A DNA stretch of 64,000 nt from Anoplopoma fimbria (GCF_027596085.1 NC_072456.1:25167261-25231260), one strand, 5' to 3'; shown: positions 25,250 to 37,193, counted from the stretch's first letter. Program-made: numbers and translations. Notes: a model not told the origin generated them from the letters alone.

Positions 25250-25536
25250 AACTACTTAGTTACGTTTAATCAACACAACTACTTAGTTAGGTTTAATCAA
25301 CAAAACTACTTAGTTAGGTTTAATCAACAAAACTACTTAGTTAGGTTTAGTCAACAAAACTACTTAGTTAGGTTTAATCAACAAAACTACTTAGTTAGGT
25401 TTAGTCAACAAAACTACTTATTTAGGTTAAGTCAACAAAACTACTTAGTTAGGTTTAATCAACAAAACTACTTAGTTAAATTTAGTCAACAAAACTACTT
25501 AGTTAAATTTAGTCAACACAACTACTTAGTTGAGTT
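25250..25536. repeat. 27-bp minisatellite, about 10.5 units
   Basis: Eleven ACTACTTAGT anchors spaced exactly 27 bp apart from 25251 to 25521, each followed by TAGGTTTARTCAACA-type sequence. Later units carry TAAATTT in place of TAGGTTT. Since 27 is a multiple of three, one frame stays open and reads a nine-residue NYLVRFNQQ repeat (frame 25190-25597). There is no promoter or homologue to suggest it is a gene. Confidence 0.96.
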
Positions 25537-25667
25537 CAGGAAGGATTGGCTTTTGAGGTCTTTATACATCCTCGTTAATGATAACATTGATAACTAAAGA
25601 CATAATTTCGGGATATATCTACAAATCGAATGATTTCCGTAGGTGTAACGATAAATGCTGGATGAGA

Positions 25668-25960
25668 CTGTGGCTCAGTGGTAGAGCAGGGTCGTCCTCC
25701 AATCAGAGGATCTGCAGTTCGATCCCAGGCTCCGCAGTCCAGTCCATGTCCATGTGTCCTTGGGCAAGACACTTGACCCAAAATTGCTCCTGCAGGCTGT
25801 TCTTGCGGCGTATGTATGTGTTTGAATGTTAGTTATAGTCCTGATGGGAAGGTGGCACCTTGCATGGTAGCCCCTCCCATCAGTGTATGAATGGGTGTGA
25901 ATGGGTAGATGATGATATGTAGTGTCAAAGCGCTTTCAGTCCATTACAGTCCATTTACCA
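25668..25960 (+). mobile_element. tRNA-derived SINE, second copy with different tail
   Basis: Shares head and body with the SINE at 3823-4111: A-box region TGGCTCAGTGGTAGAGCAGG (25671-25690), degenerate B box AGTTCGATCCC (25716-25726), TGTCCTTGGGCAAGACACTT (25755-25774), GTGGCACCTTGCATGGTAGC and a TGAATGGGTG stretch. The 3' end differs: GTCAAAGCGCTTTCAGT and AGTCCATTTACC, with no TGTAA repeats. No convincing target duplication. Several differences from consensus suggest an old copy. Confidence 0.85.
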
Positions 25961-26347
25961 GCCTGAGATAATGGTCACTTTGTCAATAGATGGAGTAGTC
26001 TCGTGCATTTTAAATAAGCACTGAGATGGTTTCCTCTTTTTTTAAAGTGGAAGGATTCATCAGGGTGCGACACGTAGCGTTGGTCCGGCTGTCCTTCGCC
26101 GTCTGCTCTGTAAAAACGTGTTCTCCTGGACGCCGTGGAAATGGATTGAAGCTTTACTCGCCCTCCCACTCAGCAGATCTCCAGAGCGTACACACCTCTC
26201 TCTCTCTGCTGGGCGTCCACCATTCTGTGTGTTGATGTATGTGTGTGAGTGTTTGCAGCATGTGTCTCCGTGCATGCGTGTGTGTGTGTGTGCTTTGTGT
26301 CGACTGGCTCACATTTATATCCTGGTTGTCTGTGATTTATTTAGCCC

Positions 26348-26348
<1 letters not shown>
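25961..26348. other. non-coding stretch
   Basis: No gene recognised; short GT run at 26278-26292. Confidence 0.5.

Positions 26349-26445
<97 letters not shown>
26349..26445. repeat. (GT)n microsatellite
   Basis: 97-bp GT run with one TTT interruption near 26359; first of three within 500 bp. Confidence 0.98.
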
Positions 26446-26446
<1 letters not shown>

Positions 26447-26554
26447 TTACTCACGTGTCCATGCATGTGGTGTGTGTTGGTCACTCAGTGGCGACCACAG
26501 ACTTGCCAACATGTCCATGAACACCTCCGCAGTCTCTTAAACTCAGTGTGTGTT

Positions 26555-26658
<104 letters not shown>

Positions 26659-26773
26659 CATGCACGTCTGTGGTCACATGTTACTGTATGGAGTCTTTTG
26701 TTGGCTGGATTTGGATACAAATGTGTGTTCATTAATGATGTTTACTGGAAGACTGTTGCACCAGAAGTATCGA

Positions 26774-26776
<3 letters not shown>

Positions 26777-26846
<70 letters not shown>
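26777..26846. repeat. (GT)35 microsatellite
   Basis: Uninterrupted 70-bp GT run; third of the cluster. Confidence 0.98.
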
Positions 26847-26848
<2 letters not shown>

Positions 26849-29385
26849 ATAGCAGTGAGACTATTGATCTCTCCCACTCCCAATAGTGTTTATTCGTACA
26901 GCAAGTCTGTCAAAAGCCAAGTGTAAGTAATCCCTCTTCCTCTCTCCCCCATTTCTCTCCCTTTCCCCCCCTCTCTCGTACTATTTGTCTCACTCAAACA
27001 TTCTTTTAAATGATCCAATTCATGTGTTTTTCTTCAGTCTCTCTCTCTCTCTCTCTTGCTTTTCTAAAATTAAAATACTGCCAGCTTCGTTTTGTCCTCT
27101 TTTTCATTACGCACATTTATTTTCTTTCAAATTCTTTTGTCGCAGCTCAGACGAAAACCAAAAGTATGATAGTGTACAAAACACAGAGCTACCCAACCAA
27201 ATATATACACTGTGTACTCCGCCAGCCCGTCTGCATTGCAGAACAGGAACAAACTGTAGCATTACATTACGCTTGCTGCAATGAAGCTAAATTCCACGGA
27301 TAAATAAATGTCTTTTTCTTTATCATTGAGTAGAGTCCTGTTCGCTGTGTGTAGTGGTTTTATGTTTGAAGCTACAGGGCGCAGTCTCTCTCTCTCTCTC
27401 TTTCTCTCTAATTGCTTTTGACTTCCAGCTTTTCAAACACATTACCATGACAAGGCACACTCCGAATCCAAACTGTATTACATTAATTGTTTGTCAGAGC
27501 CGCTGTGTGACAGATGAAAGCACAGAGACGTACACGCACGTACACACAATCTTTAGCGCTGCCTAATAGCCGCCCACATCCCAGCCAGTGCTTTGACTAC
27601 AGCGCCTTTATTTGTTTTTAATGTTTAATGGTTTGGATCCTGCTTCCATGATGCTGAAGATTACACTGCTGTGTTTAAAAAAAACCCATTTCAGCAGGTG
27701 ACACTTAATGTTGCTTTGTGTTGCTTTTTCTAGGCAGTGTTGAAAAGATGGATGAGACATAAAGCTATGACTGGACACATGCCAATGTCACATGACGATA
27801 TATAGATTTAATGATCAGAGATCCAATATCATCAATGCAAAGTGAAAACATGCATGTCATCATCTTTAAGACACGCCTTTATTTTGAAATTCTTTCGTCT
27901 TTCCCCATTTCCGTTGTGCATCTCTATCCTACAGACTCTAGTTTACAATCGTCAAATCATATTTTTGTTGTTTTTTGTTTAAGTAAGTTATATAAATATA
28001 ACTGATTTAGATAAATAAGCATATTGTTTTGTCTCATATTGATTAAAGACCACAGATTCGGGTCCAATCAAAATCAGATCATGGTAGATTTTGTAATATC
28101 AGCACATATCGTATCGTTGTCCAAAGAGTCAATATAATGTTGTATTATGATGAAACTTTTGATTTACACTCCTAACATATAGAAATGATAATCAAACAGT
28201 CCTTTTCTCTTTTTCTTTCCTCCTATTTTGTCGCATAATGTTTTAAAGACAGAAAAAATGGTTTCTGCCTATATTTTCAGAAATAAAAAGAACAATACAA
28301 AAACAAAGTTTTTATCAAAACTTTACGACTGACTAAGCAGCAAAAGTATTGACACACACTTTTACTACTCAGTCCAGGTGCATTTAAATAATTCTAAAGG
28401 CCACATGTTGCACCTTGTTTATTTAACACTTGTATAAATGGAAAGTGAGACCTTTTGGTTTTAACCTGCAGCCAGTCTTCAAGGTTTGGAGGTATTTTAC
28501 TGAGTTTCAGCTGCTAGATTTCTCCCTGCAGTTTGTCCAGATGTCTACAAATCTCACCCTTACAGAGAATCATGCAGGATCACAGGACCTCCAACTTAAC
28601 AAAACCAATGTGATCCTCTGTGTAAATTAGACAATACTCTCTGGGAGCAGTTTCTTCTGTGAACAATGTTCATCAAACCCTCATTAAACTCCTCAAAAGA
28701 GGGCAAAGAAGCCGACACTGAACGTTCAAATTGCAATCCCTTAAACTACTTGTTACTGTGTTGCCTTTCTTATTCATGCAATTCCGCTCAAAACTGCCAG
28801 TAAGTTAGAAAAACGTAGAAAAAGTGAGGTATTATTACAAAAATTGGTCAACTCTATTCCTGTTATTCAATTGGAGTTTATTACATCAGCTTTATTAGAT
28901 TAAACATTTGAATTTACTTAGTTTATCACAGACTGATGTGTAGAAAGCACCTGAAGTTGTTTGAATATTAAACTGCTGCACAAAACACCATCCTAAATGT
29001 ATCATTATCCATCTTTGGTGTCACGTTATTGAGAGGAGCAATTAACCTGTTAATTCACACAAACCATAATAAGTTAATATCAGTCCCAAACACCACTTTG
29101 CTGTATGAATGTGTCAGTGGTGTCATTGAACGTCCCGTGGGGCTCAGGAGGCAGTGAATGCATCTCAACCTTCCGGGGTTGGAGGCTCTTTATTTCCCCG
29201 CCGGCTTCCCTTTAGTAAAAAAAAAGGGTGAGGTATCAACGGCTGAGGGGAGAGGTGAGATAGTAATAATAAGATTGGAAAAAGAAAAGGGAGGGGAGAG
29301 ATGGAGGGCAGCATGGGTGTTATAAGGGAGGAAGAGAGGCCGGTCAGGGTTGAGCAGTGAAGCAGAGAAGCTGTTGTGGCTGGAT

Positions 29386-29390
<5 letters not shown>
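26847..29390. other. long non-coding stretch
   Basis: CT runs at 27037-27057 and about 27386-27408. 28045-28100 (CAGATTCGGGTCCAATC) may be a scrap of an old dispersed repeat. No coding frame above 100 codons outside repeats and no motif recognised. Confidence 0.5.

Positions 29391-29483
<93 letters not shown>
29391..29483. repeat. (GT)n microsatellite
   Basis: 93-bp GT run with a single GC interruption near 29456. CT-rich sequence follows at 29525-29650. Confidence 0.98.
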
Positions 29484-29760
29484 ATGATGAGTTTTCAACC
29501 CTAGAACTCAAGGAGCCAAGCGTCCTCTCGCTCTCTCTTTGCCTCACAAAGTCACTTTCCCTCCTCTCTCTCGCTCTCTCTTCACGCGTCTCCTCATCAG
29601 CCTAAAGTCTCTCGCTCTCTCCCCCTCTTTGACACTCTTTCCTTCCCTCTCGTCGGGGGGTTTCCGGGCGGCTCTGGCATTGAGATTCACACATAGACTC
29701 GCCTCTTCCTCCACCGTGGCCCCTCCCTCTTCACAGTTCCTCACAGTATATCCCTCTTAA

Positions 29761-30336
29761 ACAGGCCCTATTATGCTATTTTCCGGGTGCATATTTATAT
29801 CTCCTGTTACAACATGTTTACATGTGTTAATGCCCATAATCCTCCTTGTTTTTCTCATCCTGGCTGTCCTGCAGCACCTCTTCTCACCCTCTCTCTGAAA
29901 CACTCCGTTGTAGCGCTGGCTCCTCCCTCCAGAAAGCAAAGTCTGCTCTGATTGGTCAGCTAGCCCGCTCTGTTGTGTTTGGTCAACGTTTCATATTTCA
30001 AAAAACTCTTCCTCTGGAGCTCCAGCTCCGTCTCTCTCTTTTGTTGTTTGAGGGCAAAACAAGCCGGAAGGAGTTTTACGTCACTTCCGTTACATTATGA
30101 CCTCATAAAGTTACATTGTGACCTCATAAAGTTACATTATGGCCTCATAAAGTTACGGAAGTAAAGGAGAGAATTCAAAGGAGCCGTTTCAGGGGCTCAG
30201 GAGCTTCTGAGGGGGAGGGTAACTCCTTTTAGGCGTGGACTTCAGGTTTTACACTCTACGGACCTTTTACATGTATAAAAATATATATAACACACTAAAG
30301 AAGAGGGGAAAAGTGAAAAAGCATAATAGGGCCACT
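29761..30336. mobile_element. 576-bp MITE flanked by TTAA
   Basis: TTAA lies immediately outside both ends (29757-29760 and 30337-30340). The terminal inverted repeats share a perfect 14-bp core GGCCCTATTATGCT (29764-29777; reverse complement 30320-30333), extended by imperfect matches. TTAA target duplication is the hallmark of piggyBac-type and Kolobok-type transposons; which one applies is not decided here. The interior has a threefold 21-bp repeat and no transposase, so it is non-autonomous. I recall similar sequences as common in fish genomes. Confidence 0.82.
30090..30152. repeat. 21-bp unit x3 inside the MITE
   Basis: Three head-to-tail units beginning TTACATTATGACCTCATAAA at 30090, 30111 and 30132, each with at most one or two changes. 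CACTTCCG precedes and CGGAAGT follows, forming a short inverted pair around the array. Confidence 0.9.
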
Positions 30337-30340
30337 TTAA

Positions 30341-30833
30341 GATTACACTAAAAACATACTGAAATCCGCCCCTTAATACTCACTATGCAGCACTTCATGT
30401 GCCAGGAGTATGTTGTTTGGCGTGTGCGCATGTGATCTGACACACATGTGTCTACTTTTCCTCTTCTTTTTTTTCCCTGTGCCGGCCTTGGGATTGCACC
30501 TCGTTTCTAAATTTATCCTCAAAGTGTGCCACCTCTCCTGTGAGCGGCTGCTGGGATTCTGTAGTGGAGGAGGGGAGGAAAGGGGGGGAGGCAGAGGGGT
30601 GAAGAGATTGGTGAGAAGAGGGGAGAGGCGATAATCTGGGAGGAGGGAGGAGAAGAGCGGCGAATGGGGGAGGAAGGGGGGAGTTTGAGCTGTAAGTATG
30701 TATGTATGTGGGACACATCAGCTCACATCCTTTTTCTCTGCTTCTATCTTCCTCTTTTTTTCTTATCTCTTCTGCCATCAGCCCATCGCTGTCCCCAGGC
30801 AGCTGGGTTTATTTGGGGGGATTAGCATTGTGA

Positions 30834-30834
<1 letters not shown>
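30341..30834. other. non-coding with G/A-rich quadruplex-prone patch
   Basis: 30564-30685 is G/A-rich with several GGGG runs (for example 30571-30600) that meet a G-quadruplex pattern. TATG microrepeats near 30697-30710. No gene recognised. Confidence 0.5.

Positions 30835-30869
<35 letters not shown>
30835..30869. repeat. (TG)17 microsatellite
   Basis: Uninterrupted TG run of 35 bp. Confidence 0.97.
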
Positions 30870-30872
<3 letters not shown>

Positions 30873-30911
30873 AGTAGCATTTGCACTCAAGTATCTGCTT
30901 TTTGCATGGCA

Positions 30912-30927
30912 ATTTGCATATTTGCAT
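30912..30927 (+). promoter_or_regulatory. tandem octamer (POU) motifs
   Basis: Two exact ATTTGCAT octamers abut directly (30912-30919 and 30920-30927), with a further TTTGCAT at 30901-30907. A regulatory role is inference only. Confidence 0.4.
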
Positions 30928-31050
30928 GAAAACATACATGTGCAGAAGTGTTTTTGTGCTTTGTTTACAGCTCAGTTCCATATAGACTGGATGCTGGAGG
31001 GCCCTAAACAGCAGGCCATCTGAACTACAATACAGTTAGAATAAACCTGG

Positions 31051-31052
<2 letters not shown>

Positions 31053-31131
<79 letters not shown>
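31053..31131. repeat. (GT)39 microsatellite
   Basis: Uninterrupted GT run of about 79 bp. Confidence 0.98.
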
Positions 31132-31133
<2 letters not shown>

Positions 31134-31966
31134 GGAGGCTGATAAAGATACAGCCCCATGTATCCACTTGTGGATTACCCATGAATAGAAAATCAATATC
31201 CTCAGCAGGATTAATTACTTGGCACATAGCATGTGCAAGCTTTTGGTGTGTGCCTACCAGTGGTGTGCACACACACATGACATTTGCTCACCTTGTAGGA
31301 TATTAGCGGGAGAATCTACGGGGTGCGTTACAGTCTGCCTGCTGCCATTTCACGTCTTCACTGACGTTCAACAATAGCTGTTATGTTGAGGGAATAAGTG
31401 GTTCTCTAAGTGTCGGGATGCGTGTGTGTTTGCGTGATAGTGTTTGTGTGTGTGTCTTCCACAATAGCTGCTACGTGTGGTTAATCTCTCCCCGACAATA
31501 GCCTCCCCGAGCTGCCAGCTCTCAGGCCCGCAAGGCCTGGAGTGAAGCCTGGGGAGCGGGGTTGGAAGTCACCCAGCCGGGACTCAAGGGACTGGGCTTG
31601 GACTGCCTCCAACTCTCCCTGTGTGGGGATGATTGAGGGGGGGGTTGCAAGGACACTGCTGCTCTGCAACGAGAGGAGGGCCGAGAGAGGAGGAGAGGGG
31701 AGATAATGAAAGGAAAGGAGAACAGATGGAAATGGGGAAGGGAGAGGAAGGGCAGGGAATGAGCAGTGTAGGACATCTAGTCATGGCTAAGAGCAGTATT
31801 CCCTCTGCTGTTTGTGATGCCACTGAAGGGAAAAAACAATCCATCTGTTTGTTTCTTTGGGAATTCATTGTCAGAGATCCCTGCAGTGTGCTCTGTTGCA
31901 CTAAAAGGTTACTGAAGTTTCTGTAAGCTGTAGTTACTGCTGCCGATAAATCTATATGAAGACGGG
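31132..31966. other. non-coding stretch
   Basis: Contains ACAATAGC words near 31370, 31460 and 31493 and a purine-rich patch at 31670-31760. The frame 31584-32072 (minus, 162 codons) has no recognisable domain. No gene called. Confidence 0.5.
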
Positions 31967-32115
31967 TAAGAATCAGAATCCGCTTTATTGCACACATGGA
32001 ATCAGACTCCGGTTTCTTGCGCTCACTAATACACAGAAACAGACAAATAAACAAAAAACCAAGGAGGTCCAAGCAGAAAAAAGGATTTGTACACAGAAAT
32101 ATAAAAATGCAAAAT
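31967..32115. mobile_element. older dispersed repeat, left part (interrupted by SINE)
   Basis: Begins AGAATCAGAATCCGCTTTAT and includes GACTCCGGTTTCTTGCGCTC, phrases I know from a widespread teleost repeat of uncertain class. It resumes after the SINE (about 32511-32575), so the SINE landed inside it. Confidence 0.5.
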
Positions 32116-32128
32116 TAAATATGAACAT

Positions 32129-32497
32129 CCATCCATCCATCTTCCGTAACCGCTTATCCAGTTAAGGGTCGCGGGGGTGCTGGAGCCGATCCCAGCTGTC
32201 AATGGGCGAAGGCAGGGTACACCCTGGACAGGTCGTCAGCCTATCACAGGGCTGACATATAGAGACAGACAACCACTCACACTCACATCCACACCTACGG
32301 GCAATTTCAGAGTCATCAATTAACCTAAGCTGCATGTCTTTGGACTGTGGGAGGAAGCCGGAGAACCCGGAGAGAACCCACGCTGACACGGGGAGAACAT
32401 GCAAACTCCACACAGAAGGTTGTCTGGCCCGGGAATTGAACCCGGGCCCCTCTTGCTGTGAGGCGACAGTGCTAACCACTACACCACCGTGCAGCCC
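32129..32497 (-). mobile_element. tRNA-derived SINE with (ATGG)n tail, 13-bp target duplication
   Basis: On the minus strand: a tRNA-like head with A-box region GGTGTAGTGGTTAGC (about 32472-32486) and B box GGGTTCAATTCC (32432-32443), a body with GCATGTTCTCCCCGTGTC, and a tail ending in ATGGATGGATGG (plus-strand CCATCCATCCAT). A 13-bp duplication TAAATATGAACAT flanks it exactly (32116-32128 and 32498-32510), giving good boundaries and implying relatively recent insertion. The ATGG tail suggests mobilisation by an RTE-type LINE (inference). The 123-codon minus frame at 32162-32533 is not a gene. Confidence 0.92.
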
Positions 32498-32510
32498 TAA
32501 ATATGAACAT

Positions 32511-34365
32511 AAAAACACAAAAAACAACGACAATGAAGTGTAGATTAAAGTGCAAGGCTGCTTGAATAACTATGTAAACAATTTGAATTTCATCTTTAGT
32601 TTAGGTCAGCTTTAGTTCTGCAGACAAGCATCACATATTTTCCCAAAAGGCCTCGTCAACGGTTCCAACTCAAAGCTTCACAAAAACGCCCAAAATAAAA
32701 AACCTTAAAGGTACAAGATCTGACATTGGGAGCATTTTTGATTGCCTCTCAATGGTTCTCAACATGGCGGCGGCTCATTGTTAGCAGTGCTAACTAAGGC
32801 GAAAATGTTGACCTGAAGTTGGAGCTGGAGGTCGCTACGCTTCTGCGTGGACGCTGTCTGTCTGGTCGGTGTTATCAGCTGCAACCGCTGCACGCTCACA
32901 TGCACATAAAAACACATGCAACTGGTCCAGGAACGTCAACAAAGCAAGGAGAAGCTCTGATAACAGCACACACAGAGGGAGAGGGACAATTTATGCTCAG
33001 ATAGACATTACTCCATAATATCTTTACATAGATGATAGTTGTTTGCTGCTATATTAATGCTCTGATTCTTAAATACAGCTCCTTTTTAAAACAAAAGATT
33101 AAATCAGAAGGAGAAATTCAGAGTTCCCCCATCCATGTATGGCTGTGGGTGTCTGCTGAATATTGAAAAACCTTCAGAACATAATTGATTGAAAGTAGAA
33201 TTTACTCAAATGAGGAAATGAGCAGTTCTTTGACACTGGATCTGGATAAATTGTCACAAATGTGGAACTGTAGTCGGGCTTAGAACATGAACATCTGCTC
33301 TGAGTGTAGATGGGACATGGACTATTGGTCCTAGTGATTTACTGCAAGGTGTACGGTAACTGCACTCACGATGCTAGAGCAAAGGTGGGGGCATTTAAAT
33401 GGCAACAAAACCTCATTTATAAACGGTTTTATCCGGTTTCATATGGGCTTAATTGCCTCAATTAAATAACCCCCTCGACACCAAGCGTAAAGATACAGAT
33501 GGTGCAGTTTCAGTGAGTTTCCTCTTTCTCTAATTTCCCCACTGACGCAGCAATCTTAGAAAAAGGAAGAACACATTCAAAGTTCACCATCTGCATCTTC
33601 ACACACAGCGGTGAGAGGGTGATCATTTATGTTTTCTTTGGAAACCTCAGAGACTGAACTAAATACCATCTAAAAGGAATCACTCAAGTCTACTTCAGTT
33701 CATAGTACATCTGAAATTCTGATAGACATTAATTAGAAAGAACTCATGTCTTTCCAGAGACAGATTTAGAATATCTTTTAATGGAAATAGTGTCGTCATC
33801 ATCTTCATCTAACGGGACTTGGGAATGTGATGTCATGTGATTTCTTAGGCGGTATGAACTTCAGCTTACGTAATGCTTAAACTGGTTCTCCACCATCTTG
33901 ACAAACTCCAGCTCCTGTGTCTACCTGCAGCATTGACTTTTAAAGATCTTTATTATCGATTTTATATATAATTACACATTTTGCACAAAGACAGCAGACA
34001 ACAGAAAGAAAAAGAGAATTGTCACCTCAGAGAATTATAATCTAAGTGTTCATTATGGAAGTAAACAAGATAAAGGAAGTTAAGTACATACATAAAAAGT
34101 TACTATGAGGAACTTTTACGTGGTTATAAAACAGTTTAATACTGATGCCTCTATAATAAGTTAACGAGACCGTCAGAAAGAAGACACCAACAACACATTG
34201 ATCAGTAGGGACCCCCAAAATCAACACGAAATGAAAGTTCCTCGTAGTTACTTTAAGTAAAATAAATGCAGAATAATAAAACATCCATCCAAATGAGTCC
34301 AGGCTTAATGGTGCTTAAACAGCCCTACGGGAAACAACCCAAATCTAGACCCTTGTGCTCTGGGA
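32511..34365. other. end of older repeat, then non-coding stretch
   Basis: The first 65 bp continue the interrupted repeat. 32700-33090 (starting TTAAAGGTACAAGATC) could be another old repeat but lacks a matching end. 33940-34365 may include the 3' UTR of the L1-like relic that follows. No gene recognised. Confidence 0.4.
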
Positions 34366-35030
34366 GGGAGCACAGTTTTAGTCCTTCTACATAAGATAGA
34401 AATGGCCGCCATAAATTATAGAACCTGCAAGTTTAGCCCCTAAGAGTATACTTTATCTTTTAACCAGATGGAGAAACTGCATAAGATGTCTTATCCACTA
34501 AATATGTGATGGTGGTGATTCTTACCTTCACTTTAACAGAATAAGGTGTAAAAAGCGGCTGAGTTATATCTGTTATGTTTTGATAAAACTATGTCCTCTT
34601 AGACAACAGTCTAGAGCCTTTGTGTGATTTACATCTCTTAACATCAGGATCTAAAAAATGACGGCGATGTATCCCTTTAAAACGGTATAAGCCAGTGTTG
34701 AGAGGACACGGAAGAAGTATGGACTCGTTTTAGAGTAGACTTCCAATCATTCTCTAAAAATCCCACTTTCTCCCAATGAGACTTAATTATATTAAAGAGA
34801 GGGCAATTAATAGCTAAGAGTACGTCATATATTTGACAGATAACTCCTTTATTCTGGGGAATTATTTCTAGAATAGATTCCTGTGGCATTTGTGAAAATT
34901 GGGATTTCATTTAACTACGTATAAAGTCGCAGATTTTTAGATATTGAAGTAATGTGACTGTTGAAGATGGTGTTTTTTTGGTATATCTGATTAAAGGCAG
35001 CAAAAACATCATTTATGTATTTACTTTTTA
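34366..35030 (-). pseudogene. L1-like LINE ORF2 C-terminal relic
   Basis: Minus-strand remains of the region after the reverse transcriptase in an L1-clade (Swimmer/Tx1-like) ORF2. Read in order with frameshifts: YLKICDFIRS, a stop at 34911-34913, then GVICQIYDVLLA, SHWEKVGFLENDW, RVHTSSVSSQHWLIPF (ending at the stop 34677-34679), and finally KIKYTLRG, a stop, and CRFYNLWRPFLSYVE (about 34375-34440). This matches the usual fish L1 order: W-E-x-x-L/G, H-S-S-x-x-x-x-H-x-L-I, and a late FYxxWxPFL motif. At least two in-frame stops and one or more frameshifts show long inactivity. Endonuclease and most of the reverse transcriptase are missing. Confidence 0.75.
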
Positions 35031-36368
35031 TAGCTTAAGTTAATGCCTCGACAAGGGCTGGGCAATAATTCAATTTGCAAATGTGTCGTTTATCAATGGA
35101 ACCACATCCTGATGAAGACGTATATCGAGATATTATGATATTGAAAATTAACACTTCTCAGACAATCGGATTTATTTGCAGTACATTTTTTAATTATTTG
35201 AGCAAATATTTGGCCTTTGTCAAGTATTTAATTCCCACATCAATATACCAAACCACGTGGTTATTTGATATAGACCTTTTTTGATTTATTTATTACAGGA
35301 AAACATGCTTTGTCATTTTCTGACTCACATGGACAGAAGGTCACCACTCTTTCTAAACAGTTAGTCTTCATCAAACACTGTCCAATTCTTAATTCTTGGT
35401 GTTAGTTTGGTGTTAACATGATTAAATGAGGTTTGTGTGTGCTGCTGTCCACCATTGTTGCTGTTGTTAAAGCCTCTACACACCAGTAATAATCCACCCA
35501 CACAAGTGTTTTCACTCACGTTGTCTGATTCGAGCTCTTTTAGGACTCTGTACAAACCTAACACTATTATATTTTATTAATAAAGGTGCAGTCGGATCAG
35601 ATTTATCCAGCAACAGTTGTAAATTCCCAACACTTCACTGTCATTGTCCCATCTGTCCTTTCACTTTCTACAGCTCTGTACTTCTACACTTCTCTAGTGC
35701 TTCCATTATTTCACCTTGCATTCATATAAAGAGTTTTTACTGCTGACTTTGTTGCTGTAAAATGTACCATCTGTAGCATCTGCTCCATAAACAAACACCA
35801 GCATTCACAGCTATGGCAGATACGCCACTGAATTACCCATAATTCATATTAACTTAAAGTCAATTTATGAGTTAACAAACGCTCTGAATACTGAGGACAC
35901 GTTAGCTGTCGAAGCACCTTAAAGTAGGAATGGCAGATACTTCCAATTAACATTAGAAATGTATTTATAAGCAATGTTTGTTCTGCTAAACAGCTCGCAG
36001 TGCTTTGTAGGTCACGGACAAAACTCCCCAGACAGATAGATGAAAAATAAACAAAACCTTTTTTTATTGTTCTCAAGAAAACAGCTACAGATCAGAGAAC
36101 TGCCTCCTTGTGTGTTTTTAGCTCGTGGTTGGTGTTAGCGGAGGCTCGTGGCCTTGTGGATGATCTAAATCTGCATCGCTGCAAAGACATGACTTTAATT
36201 AAATATGATCAAGACAAACGTCTCGCTTCACCTCAGCCGACTCACTGCTGATGAAGCAGGAGAGTTTCTGGGTCGTGGTGGTCCTTTGATAACGCCAACC
36301 AAACAGCATGAATGAGGCGTCTGAGACCATAATTATTCTGACTGAGACCAGATCTCTCCAGCAGCGAG

Positions 36369-36370
<2 letters not shown>
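35031..36370. other. non-coding stretch, old repeat scrap at start
   Basis: 35050-35150 (AGGGCTGGGCAATAATTC, TATATCGAGATATTATGAT) recalls a degenerate repeat seen in many fish. The rest is AT-rich with no gene recognised. Confidence 0.45.

Positions 36371-36451
<81 letters not shown>
36371..36451. repeat. (TG)40 microsatellite
   Basis: Uninterrupted TG run of 81 bp; inverted partner of the CA tract at 36573-36664. Confidence 0.98.
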
Positions 36452-36453
<2 letters not shown>

Positions 36454-36571
36454 TGTGTGTGTGTGTATACAGTCTATGCAAGTGTGTGTAGTGCATCTTC
36501 TCAACAGTTGATTCTTTTTAAGCCTAGATGTTTCAGGTTTTTTTGGGGCTCATACACACACATTCCCGTTA

Positions 36572-36572
<1 letters not shown>

Positions 36573-36664
<92 letters not shown>
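36573..36664. repeat. (CA)46 microsatellite
   Basis: Uninterrupted CA run of 92 bp. Confidence 0.98.
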
Positions 36665-36665
<1 letters not shown>

Positions 36666-36881
36666 TGCAGAGAGAGGATCCATGTGAGAAATGTGTTTCC
36701 AATAAGGCCGGGAGCTTAGTGTATTCTGCGTTAAGAGGAGAGCAAAATGAGCAGTTTTTCTCCAAGGAAATATCTAGAAAGATTGGACAGCTACAGCAGT
36801 ATCACAGATACTACATGGTAAATGAGCTTAGACTGTGATAGTCAACAGGGAGATAACGATCTCTCGCTCTCTCGCTTTACG

Positions 36882-36912
<31 letters not shown>

Positions 36913-37193
36913 CTCCACATTTTGTTCTCAGCTCTCGTTTATTCCATCTTCCAATATGCATTTTTTTTACCGTTGCTCTTTCCCTGGTGCTCTCTGCTGC
37001 TACAACATATCCATCTTGTCAAGGAGAGAGGGAGTGAAGGAGAGAGGGAGTGAAGGAGAGAGGGAGGGAGATACAGTATCCCTGTGTATTTAGCTGTGAG
37101 TGCATGTGCGAGCGGATCTGTGTGTGTTTGTGACTGCTACAGTTATGCATGCCTGCACTCACGCCGGGCATAAATCATCATTAGAGATGGCAG

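Noticed and set aside
25250..25536. Regular array considered as CRISPR
   Set aside because: Whole 27-bp units repeat with no unique spacers; it is a minisatellite in what appears to be a fish genome.
25250..25536. TTAGG-like words considered as interstitial telomere repeat
   Set aside because: TTAGG recurs only once per 27-bp unit and never as tandem TTAGGG.
25668..25735. tRNA gene
   Set aside because: Same reason: SINE head with a degenerate B box and the shared SINE body downstream.
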